Assembly: GCA_030609765.1 (NCBI GenBank)
Contig: JAUWTE010000083.1
Location: 1-9,667, forward strand
From: Acidobacteriota bacterium
GTDB lineage: Bacteria; Acidobacteriota; UBA890
DNA: 9,667 nucleotides
Direction of reading: 5' to 3'
In this document: piece by piece, positions 1-6,200 of the stretch
Position numbering within the stretch: position 1 is the first letter of the stretch
How the letters are laid out: every line of letters starts with the position of its first letter
Made by a program: the position numbers and the translations under genes
Notes under the pieces: generated by a model
What the model saw: only the letters and a program-made list of their open reading frames with translations
The model's database searches: none
What the model was told of the DNA's origin: nothing

Positions 1-1
1 A

Positions 2-955
2 GCTGCAGTGGTGGCCGCTGTAGAGGTGGTGGCTGAAGAGGTGGTTGATGACGAGGTGGCCGCTGAAGTGGTGGCTGCTGAAGAGGTGGCTGCTGATGAG
101 GTGGTCGCTGAAGAGGTGGTCGCTGAAGAGGTGGCCGCTGAAGAGGTGGTTGACGAGCCGGTTTCCATCGATTCGCAGGATGGGCTGGGGGCGCTTGTCA
201 GGGCTGTCGAAGAGGCCGAGCTGACCGGTGATGATGCCGGCGCGCTGGCAGATGCCGCCAGTGACGATGTCGCCCAGTTGGCGGTCGCTGAGATCGTGGC
301 TGAGGCTGATGTCGAGGCTGAGGTTGAGGTTGAGGCCGTGGCTGAGGCTGATGTCGAGGCTGAAATCGAGGTCGTTGCCGAGCCTGTGACGGTCGCTCCC
401 GCTCCGGCACCGCCGGTCGTGGACGACGGTATGAATTGGTACGTCATTCATACCTACTCGGGCTACGAGCGCAAAGTGCAGCAGAGCCTGGAGGAGCGAG
501 TACGAACGCTCGGTTTGGAAAATGAAGTTGCTGAGTTGCTGATCCCGACCGAAGACGTGGTCGAGATGAAGGGCGGCCGCAAGGTGGTGACCGCCAAGAA
601 GTTCTTTCCCGGCTACCTGTTGATTCGGATGCAGATGAACGAGGACCTTTGGCACGTCGTCAAGAACACCCCCAGGGTGACCGGGTTTGTCGGTGCGGGT
701 CGCAAGCCGATTCCGTTGCCGCAGGACGAGGTCGACAAGATCGTCAACCGGATGGAGGAGTCGGTCGAGGCGCCCAAACCCAAGTTCCAGTTCAGCAGGG
801 CCGAGACGGTGCGCATCATTGACGGACCGTTTACCAACTTCACCGGCAAGGTGGAGGAGGTCGACGCCCGTCGCAGCACTCTCAAGGTGATGGTGTCGAT
901 TTTCGGGCGCAACACGCCCGTCGAGCTTGATTTCTTTCAGGTGGAAAAGGTTTAA
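2..955 (+). CDS. nusG: Transcription elongation/termination factor NusG with long acidic N-terminal extension (5' partial)
   Basis: NusG binds RNA polymerase through its NGN domain and contacts ribosomal protein S10 or Rho through its KOW domain. Numbering from the first in-window GTG (position 8), the core begins at Met142 (ATG 431) with the typical NGN opening MNWYVIHTYSGYERKV and contains PGYLLIRM and TGFVGAG. The KOW domain is about residues 262-315, with IDGPFTNFTGKVEEV and ending VELDFFQVEKV. The core is 174 aa, close to the usual NusG length. Upstream the same frame stays open to the window edge, encoding at least 141 residues that are nearly all Val, Ala, Glu and Asp. The true start is therefore either ATG 431, which lacks a strong Shine-Dalgarno sequence, or outside the window. 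The glycine usual early in KOW is Ala265 here. Stop TAA is at 953-955; rplK starts 6 nt later. The NusG identity is certain; how much of the extension is translated is inferred. Confidence 0.93.
   Translation, partial: AAVVAAVEVVAEEVVDDEVAAEVVAAEEVAADEVVAEEVVAEEVAAEEVVDEPVSIDSQDGLGALVRAVEEAELTGDDAGALADAASDDVAQLAVAEIVAEADVEAEVEVEAVAEADVEAEIEVVAEPVTVAPAPAPPVVDDGMNWYVIHTYSGYERKVQQSLEERVRTLGLENEVAELLIPTEDVVEMKGGRKVVTAKKFFPGYLLIRMQMNEDLWHVVKNTPRVTGFVGAGRKPIPLPQDEVDKIVNRMEESVEAPKPKFQFSRAETVRIIDGPFTNFTGKVEEVDARRSTLKVMVSIFGRNTPVELDFFQVEKV
26..160 (+). repeat. Nine tandem 15-nt units encoding acidic pentapeptides in NusG
   Basis: Nine consecutive 15-nt units occupy this stretch and read in the NusG frame as VVAEE, VVDDE, VAAEV, VAAEE, VAADE, VVAEE, VVAEE, VAAEE and VVDEP. 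Two adjacent units (98-112 and 113-127) are identical. The other units differ by silent third-position changes or conservative swaps (Val/Ala, Glu/Asp). Because the unit is a multiple of three, gain or loss of copies would change tail length without shifting the frame. Of the other two forward frames of the unit, one meets TGA repeatedly and the other would be basic (RWSLK-like). The array may begin slightly before 26, because residues 1-6 (MVAAVE) resemble a degenerate unit. Confidence 0.88.
295..363 (+). repeat. 27-nt exact direct repeat in the second acidic block of NusG
   Basis: An identical 27-nt sequence occurs at 295-321 and 337-363, offset by 42 nt (14 codons). Each copy encodes VAEADVEAE in the NusG frame. 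The surrounding residues (AEIVAEADVEAEVEVEAVAEADVEAEIEVVAEPV) form a second Val/Ala/Glu/Asp-rich block, separate from the pentapeptide array and distinct in its period. It leads into a short proline-rich linker (APAPAPP) just before the NusG core, which suggests a flexible tether between tail and NGN domain. Confidence 0.85.
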
Positions 956-961
956 AGCGAG

Positions 962-1414
962 ATGGCCAAGAAAGCGATACGCGGCAAGCCCGTGCTCAGC
1001 CAGATCAAGCTGCAAATCCCGGCCGGCAAAGCCTCACCGGCGCCGCCGGTGGGACCGGCATTGGGACAGCACGGCGTCGCAATCATGGATTTCTGCCAGG
1101 CATTCAATGCGGCAACCAAGGATGAACAGGGGCTGATCATCCCTGTTGTCATCACCGTATATCAGGACCGGACCTTCAGCTTCATCACCAAGACGCCCCC
1201 GGCCGCGGTGCTCCTGAAGCAAGCGGCCAATATCGTGTCCGGGTCGGGAGAGCCGAACAAGGAGACCGTTGGCACTGTGTCCCGGGCTCAGGTGGAGGAG
1301 ATTGCCCGCACGAAGATGCCTGACCTCAACGTCTACGATGTCGAGGCGGCGGTCAAGATCATCGCCGGCACGGCTCGATCGATGGGAATTACCATCGAGG
1401 GGGGGGAGGCTTAA
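962..1414 (+). CDS. rplK: 50S ribosomal protein L11
   Basis: L11 forms the GTPase-associated region of the large subunit together with 23S rRNA and the L10/L12 stalk base, and is the family targeted by thiostrepton-type antibiotics. The 150-aa product has the usual family length. Its N-terminal domain carries the proline-rich rRNA/factor-binding segment ASPAPPVGPALGQHGVAIMDF (about residues 23-43). The C-terminal rRNA-binding domain includes the conserved stretch around KMPDLNVYDVEAAVKIIAGTARSMGI. ATG 962 lies 6 nt after the nusG stop. The only Shine-Dalgarno-like bases are AAGG at 947-950 inside the end of nusG, so initiation probably depends partly on coupling to nusG translation. An eight-G run (1399-1406) lies at the 3' end but the frame reads through normally (IEGGEA, then TAA). 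Confidence 0.98.
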   Translation: MAKKAIRGKPVLSQIKLQIPAGKASPAPPVGPALGQHGVAIMDFCQAFNAATKDEQGLIIPVVITVYQDRTFSFITKTPPAAVLLKQAANIVSGSGEPNKETVGTVSRAQVEEIARTKMPDLNVYDVEAAVKIIAGTARSMGITIEGGEA

Positions 1415-1420
1415 GCCGTC

Positions 1421-2116
1421 ATGTCTACTCAGGGAAAAAACTATGTGGCTGCGAAGGAGGCCCGCGAGGATGGCTTCCTCTCGCTGTCGGAAGGTGTCTC
1501 CTGGGTCAAGGAAAATGCCTTCGCCAAGTTCGATGAGACCATCGACATCGCAATCAACCTAGGGGTCAATCCCAAGCACGCTGACCAGATGGTGCGCAGC
1601 ACAGTGGTTCTTCCCTTCGGCACAGGTAAGACGAAGCGTGTCGCGGTAATCGCCCAAGGCGAGAAGTTGAAAGAGGCCGAGGCCTCGGGGGCGGACGTGA
1701 TTGGGGGTGCCGATCTGGTGCAGAAGATCTCGGAAGGCTTCCTCGACTTCGACGCAGTGGTTGCGACGCCGGACATGATGCGTGACGTCGGCAAGCTCGG
1801 TCGTGTCCTGGGTCCGCGTGGCCTGATGCCGAACCCGAAGGCCGGCACGGTTACTTTTGACGTTGGCAAAGCTGTCGAGGAGATCAAGGGCGGCAAGCTC
1901 GAGTTTCGTGTCGACAAGAATGGCGTCGTGCACGCTCCCGTTGGCCGAGCGTCCTTTGAGGCATCGGCGCTTCTGGAGAATGTGCAGGCACTGATCGATG
2001 CCATCATCCGAGTTCGCCCGGCTTCGGCCAAAGGCAAATATCTAAAGAGCGTTCACCTTTCTTCGACCATGGGACCGAGTGTTGTTGTAGATACCTCGGA
2101 CCTAATGCCCAAATAG
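1421..2116 (+). CDS. rplA: 50S ribosomal protein L1
   Basis: L1 builds the mobile L1 stalk that helps release deacylated tRNA from the E site; in several bacteria it also represses its own rplKA mRNA. The product is 231 aa, the standard size. Diagnostic segments are FDETIDIAINLGVNPKHADQ near residue 37, the KLGRVLGPRGLMPNPKAGTV signature in domain II, and GKYLKSVHLSSTMGPSVVVD near the C-terminus. ATG 1421 is 6 nt after the rplK stop and is preceded by GGAGG at 1405-1409 with an 11-nt spacer, all within the end of rplK. The two genes therefore look translationally coupled. The L1 autoregulatory target, known in other bacteria upstream of rplK, could not be recognised here. Confidence 0.98.
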   Translation: MSTQGKNYVAAKEAREDGFLSLSEGVSWVKENAFAKFDETIDIAINLGVNPKHADQMVRSTVVLPFGTGKTKRVAVIAQGEKLKEAEASGADVIGGADLVQKISEGFLDFDAVVATPDMMRDVGKLGRVLGPRGLMPNPKAGTVTFDVGKAVEEIKGGKLEFRVDKNGVVHAPVGRASFEASALLENVQALIDAIIRVRPASAKGKYLKSVHLSSTMGPSVVVDTSDLMPK

Positions 2117-2121
2117 CGACG

Positions 2122-2652
2122 ATGTCCGCAATAGCCGAGAAGACTGAGCAAGTCGAGTTCCTCCAGCAGGAGCTCGCCGACGTGCCACACGCCATCCTGG
2201 TCGACTTTCGCGGCCTCGACGTTGCAGGTGCTACGGCCCTGCGGCGGCTCCTGCGCGAGGAAGATGCCCATTTCAAGGTGGTCAAGAACACGATTGCACT
2301 TCGTGCGGTCGCCGACCTGCCCTTGGGTGAGCTAGGGGCGGCCTTCGAGGGGCCGACCGCGATTGCCTATACGAGCGAGAACGTCGTAGCTCTCGCCAAG
2401 GTCCTGCGGGAGTTCACCAAGGAGCATGAAACGCCGACATTCAAGGCCGGCGTGGTGGACGGCAAGCCGATCAGTGCAGAGCAATTCGAGCAGATCGCCA
2501 AGCTGCCTTCGCGCGAAGAGCTTCTGGCCAAGGCGTTGTACTTGATGCAGTACCCGGTGACCGGGCTGGTGACGGCGCTGAGTGGCATCTTGCGATCGTT
2601 CGTGGTCGTCCTGGAACAGGTTCGTCTGCAAAAAGAAGAAGGTGGGGAATAA
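2122..2652 (+). CDS. rplJ: 50S ribosomal protein L10
   Basis: L10 anchors dimers of L7/L12 to the ribosome by its C-terminal helix and, in E. coli, represses its own operon as the L10-L12 complex. The product is 176 aa, within the family range. The N-terminal part has the conserved pattern HAILVDFRGLDVAGATALRRLLREEDAHFKVVKNTIALRA (about residues 23-62). The C-terminal segment after residue 140 (LVTALSGILRSFVVVLEQVRLQKEE) is the amphipathic helix expected to bind L7/L12. ATG 2122 is only 5 nt after the rplA stop and no convincing Shine-Dalgarno sequence precedes it, which points to termination-reinitiation coupling. A leader of the kind bound by L10(L12)4 would have to lie inside rplA; I could not identify one. 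Confidence 0.98.
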   Translation: MSAIAEKTEQVEFLQQELADVPHAILVDFRGLDVAGATALRRLLREEDAHFKVVKNTIALRAVADLPLGELGAAFEGPTAIAYTSENVVALAKVLREFTKEHETPTFKAGVVDGKPISAEQFEQIAKLPSREELLAKALYLMQYPVTGLVTALSGILRSFVVVLEQVRLQKEEGGE

Positions 2653-2675
2653 CACCGTATTCATCTAAAGGCGCT

Positions 2676-2703
2676 CCGGGCTCGCGCTGAGCGACGGGCC
2701 CGG
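2676..2703 (+). promoter_or_regulatory. GC-rich hairpin in the rplJ-rplL gap
   Basis: The 114-nt gap between rplJ and rplL (2653-2766) contains CCGGGC (2676-2681) facing GCCCGG (2698-2703). Inside that stem, TCGC (2682-2685) faces GCGA (2691-2694) around the loop GCTGA, with a 3-nt bulge CGG (2695-2697) on the 3' side. No T-run follows, so this is not a standard intrinsic terminator. It could act as a partial attenuator, a processing site or a stabiliser that raises L7/L12 output relative to L10; none of these is shown by sequence. Apart from this hairpin and the rplL ribosome-binding site I see nothing clear in the gap, and no convincing -35/-10 pair. Confidence 0.45.
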
Positions 2704-2756
2704 CTGTCGCCGCTGATAACAAACCGCTGCCGTACAAATGCGGCGCTCATCGAGGT

Positions 2757-2769
2757 GGAGGATCTCGTG
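2757..2769 (+). promoter_or_regulatory. rplL ribosome-binding site that decides its start (GTG 2767)
   Basis: GGAGG at 2757-2761 is followed by a 5-nt spacer and GTG at 2767. This gives an L7/L12 beginning MAKAKITSEEFIEHI, in line with the family. An in-frame GTG at 2755 would add four residues (MEDL), but it overlaps the GGAGG itself and has no good Shine-Dalgarno sequence of its own, so 2767 is preferred. Confidence 0.8.
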
Positions 2770-3150
2770 GCCAAGGCAAAAATCACATCCGAGGAGTTCA
2801 TCGAGCACATTGCGGGGATGTCCGTCCTCGAGCTCGCCGATCTGGTGAAAGAGCTCGAGGAGAAGTTCGGCGTCAGTGCACAGGCTGTTGCAGCGCCTGT
2901 CATGGCTGCCGGTGCGGCTCCTGCCGAGGAGGAAGAACAGACGGCATTCGACGTCGTGCTCAAGTCCTTCGGCGAGAAGAAGATCAATGTCATCAAGATT
3001 GTTCGCGAAGTAACTAGCCTGGGTCTCAAGGAGGCCAAGGATCTCGTTGACAACATACCGAATCCGGTCAAGGAAGGGGTCTCGAAGGAAGAGGCCGAAG
3101 AGCTCAAGAAGAAGTTCGAAGAAGCTGGCGCCGAAGTCGAGGTTAGCTGA
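2767..3150 (+). CDS. rplL: 50S ribosomal protein L7/L12
   Basis: L7/L12 is the multicopy stalk protein that recruits and stimulates the translational GTPases (EF-Tu, EF-G, IF2). From GTG 2767 the product is 127 aa, typical for the family. Residues about 1-35 form the helical dimerisation domain (SVLELADLVKELEEKFGV). Residues about 36-58 are the flexible Ala/Pro/Glu hinge (AVAAPVMAAGAAPAEEEEQ). Residues about 60-127 form the globular C-terminal domain, with the signature INVIKIVREVTSLGLKEAKD and the terminal pattern EELKKKFEEAGAEVEVS. It follows rplJ after a 114-nt gap with its own good ribosome-binding site, consistent with the need for several copies of L12 per L10. Stop TGA is at 3148-3150; sequence just after it can pair with the rpoB ribosome-binding site. 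Confidence 0.97.
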   Translation: MAKAKITSEEFIEHIAGMSVLELADLVKELEEKFGVSAQAVAAPVMAAGAAPAEEEEQTAFDVVLKSFGEKKINVIKIVREVTSLGLKEAKDLVDNIPNPVKEGVSKEEAEELKKKFEEAGAEVEVS

Positions 3151-3155
3151 CCGCT

Positions 3156-3210
3156 TCGAGTCCTTGTGATGTCGTCCGGCTCGTCAACACGAAAAGCCAA
3201 GGAGACTCGA
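3156..3210 (+). promoter_or_regulatory. Predicted RNA stem sequestering the rpoB Shine-Dalgarno sequence
   Basis: TCGAGTCCTTG (3156-3166) is complementary to CAAGG plus ACTCGA (3198-3202 and 3205-3210). This gives 11 Watson-Crick pairs with a 2-nt bulge (A3203, G3204) and a loop of 31 nt. The rpoB Shine-Dalgarno AAGGAG lies at 3199-3204, 10 nt before ATG 3215, so its AAGG is fully paired and its last AG is the bulge. The 5' arm starts 6 nt after the rplL stop codon, within reach of a ribosome terminating on rplL. I infer that terminating ribosomes open the stem and so couple rpoB translation to rplL. The pairing is read directly from the sequence; the regulatory role is not demonstrated. Confidence 0.55.
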
Positions 3211-3214
3211 GTCT

Positions 3215-6200
3215 ATGGCTGACGCCTCTCTGATGCCGCTCCGCGAGCGGGTGAGCTTCGGCAAAATCCCCGCTTCGATCTCGCTGCCCAACCTCATCGA
3301 GGTCCAGAAAAAATCCTACGAGCGTTTCCTGCAAATGCACCTGCCGCACTCCGAGCGGGAGGAGGCAGGTCTGCAGGAAGTGTTCCGCACCATTTTCCCG
3401 ATTAGTGACTTCCGCGAGACCGCCTCGCTGGAGTTCGTCGAGTATTCAATCGGAAACTGGGAGTGCCGTTGCGGAGAGGTGAAAGGACTCCGATACCTCG
3501 AGGTGACCTGCACGGAGTGCAGCAAGCGGGTTATCCCAAGGCGTTCACCCGAGCAGCGCATCCTCTGCCCGGAGTGCGGGGCTGACAACACCGAACAGGT
3601 GGCCTCCTGTCAGGTCTGTGACGAGCCTGTGGATCTGAAGCTCCCCTTCGATGAAGAGGAGTGCCAGAGCCGCGGCATGACCTATGCCGTGCCGTTGAAG
3701 GTCACGATTCGGCTGGTGGTCTGGGACAAGGACCCGGAGACGGGCAACAAGACGATTCGGGATATCAAAGAGCAGGAAGTGTACCTCGGTGATATCCCCC
3801 TGATGACCGAGCGCGGAACCTTCATCATCAACGGCACCGAGCGCGTCATCGTTTCGCAGTTGCATCGCTCCCCGGGTGTGTTCTTCCACCCTGGCAGCGG
3901 TCGCACGCTCTTTGTCGCACAGGTCATCCCTTACAGGGGATCCTGGGTCGAGTTCGAGCTCGACTCCCGCGACATGGTTCACGTGCGCATCGACCGGCGT
4001 CGCAAGTTTCCTGCAACGGTCTTCCTGCGGGCTCTGGGCCTCGAAACATCGGAAGAGATCCTGCGTGTCTTCTATCGTCCGGTAAAGCTAGCCCTCAAAT
4101 CGGGTCTCAAGCTTCAACTCGATGAGGGACTCATTGGTCGGCGCTTCTCCACGACGCTAGTCGGGTCGAGGGGCAAGCTGAAGGGCAAGGAAATCCTGGT
4201 CGCGGGCAACAAGCTGCTGCGGGGTGGCTTGAAGCGCCTCGTCGAAGGTGGTGTCAAGACGATCATCGCGGAGCCCGCCGATCTCGAGGGTAGCTACACG
4301 CTGCAAGACGTTGTCGATACGGAGAGTGGCGAGGTTCTTGTGGAGGCTAACGAGGAGCTCACCCCGGCCGTCCTGGATCGCATCACCGAGAGCAAGGCGA
4401 AGGAGATCGAGATCTTCTTCCCCGAGGCTAACCCTGGCGGCATCGTGATCAGCGAGACCCTGCGCAAGGACACGTTGACGAGCCGCAAGGAGGCGTTGGT
4501 CGAGATCTATCGGAAGATGCGCCCGGGCGACCCGCCAACCGCCGAGAGCTCGAAGAACCTCTTCGCCAACATGTTCTTGAATTCCCAGCGCTACGACTTC
4601 TCGAGAGTCGGGAGGTTGAAGTTCAACCTCAAGATGGGAGAAGAGCGTGATCTCGAGGAGCGTTTGTTGGACGTCGACGACTTCGTCGCCGTCGTGCGCT
4701 ACCTGCTCAGCCTGCCTGACGATCCGCGGCGCGTCGACGATATCGACCACCTCGGTAATCGTCGAGTTCGTTCCGTTGGTGAGCTGCTCGAGAACCAGTT
4801 CCGCATTGGCTTGGTCCGGATGGAGCGCGCCGTGCGGGAGAAGATGAGCGTGTATCAGGAGATCGAGACGGCAATGCCGCACGATCTCATCAACGCCAAA
4901 CCCGTGATGGCGGCAGTTCGCGAGTTCTTCGGATCTTCGCAGCTGTCGCAGTTCATGGATCAGACCAACCCGCTTTCGGAGATCACCCACAAGCGGCGCC
5001 TATCGGCCCTCGGGCCGGGCGGCCTGTCGCGAGAGCGTGCGGGTTTCGAGGTGCGCGACGTTCACCCGACCCACTATGGCCGGATTTGTCCCATCGAGAC
5101 CCCAGAGGGGCCGAACATCGGTCTCATCTCATCCCTTTCGTGCTATGCCAGAATCAACGACTTCGGCTTCATTGAAAGCCCGTACCGTAAGGTGTCCGCC
5201 GGTAAGGTGATGAGCCACGTGCGGATCAGCAATCCGGGTGGCACGAAGTTCGCGATCGGCGAGATGGTCTCGGTCGCTGATGCAGAGAGTGAGAACAACC
5301 GCGCCGTCAAGCAGAAGAAGGGCCGCGCTGAATGGGATCTCAGTCCTTTCTACCTGTCGGCGATCGAGGAAGACCAGACGATCATCGCTCAGGCCAACGC
5401 ACCGATCGATCCTAAGTCCGGTAGCTTCGAGCGTGAGCGCGTAACGGCGCGAGTTGGCGGCGAGTTCAAGCTCGTGGCCTCTGAGGACGTTACCTACATC
5501 GACGTTTCGCCGAAACAGGTTGTCTCGGTTGCGGCCTCATTGATTCCGTTTCTCGAGAACGACGACGCCAACCGCGCCCTCATGGGATCGAACATGCAGC
5601 GGCAGGCCGTACCTCTGTACCGGCCTGAAGCTCCGCTGGTCGGTACCGGGATGGAGTACGTTACGGCGCGCGACTCGGGCGCAGTTGTCCTGTGTCGCCG
5701 GGACGGGGTCGTCGACTCCGTCGACTCCGAGCGCATCATCGTTCGGGTCGATGACGACGGCACCCATGAAGTGGGCGCCGACATCTACCGATTGGTCAAG
5801 TTCAAGCGTTCAAATCAGAACACCTGCATCAACCAGAAGGCTCTGGTCAGGGCAGGGGAACGAGTCGCCAAAGGGCAAGTCCTGGCTGACGGCCCGGCTA
5901 CCGATAAGGGTGAGCTGGCCTTGGGCAGGAATATCCTCGTGGCATTCATGCCTTGGCGTGGCTACAACTTCGAGGATGCCATCCTGGTTTCCGAGAAGCT
6001 CGTCAAGGACGACGCTTTTACCTCGATCCATATCGAAGAGTTGGATATCGAGGCCCGCGACACCAAGCTCGGGCCGGAAGAAATCACTCGCGACATCCCC
6101 AACGTCTCAGAAGAGGCGCTAAAGGACCTCGACGAGAGCGGCGTGATCCGAATCGGAGCCGAGGTCTTGCCGAGCGACATTTTGGTCGGCAAGGTCGCCC

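Noticed and set aside
198..410. Minus-strand frame rich in Gln, Pro, Arg and His opposite the NusG tail
   Set aside because: It is the reverse reading of the GAG/GCT/GTC-rich repeats. The plus frame is continuous with NusG and shows conservative substitutions, so the plus strand is coding.
1399..1406. Run of eight G at the 3' end of rplK as a possible frameshift or phase-variation site
   Set aside because: The frame reads through to a normal L11 C-terminus and stop, and the run doubles as part of the G-rich rplA Shine-Dalgarno region. It is at most a site prone to sequencing error.
1441..2037. Minus-strand open frame (198 codons) opposite rplA
   Set aside because: Antisense to the conserved L1 core; composition (Ser/Thr/Ala-rich) is what reverse reading of rplA gives.
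2676..2703. Rho-independent terminator between rplJ and rplL
   Set aside because: The GC stem is followed by CTGTCGCCGCTG rather than a T-run, so it lacks the defining feature of an intrinsic terminator.
2653..2766. Internal promoter for rplL-rpoBC
   Set aside because: GATAAC near 2714 and TACAAAT near 2733 loosely resemble -10 elements, but no well-spaced -35 is visible and the sigma specificity of this organism is unknown.
3203..3214. Perfect 12-bp palindrome AGACTCGAGTCT just before the rpoB ATG
   Set aside because: A palindrome of this length is expected by chance a few times in about 10 kb. As RNA it would leave only a 4-bp stem with a 4-nt loop. The longer pairing with 3156-3166 is a better explanation of the same bases.
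4157..4990. Minus-strand open frame (277 codons) opposite rpoB
   Set aside because: Antisense shadow of conserved rpoB sequence with no recognisable motif and no sign of independent signals.
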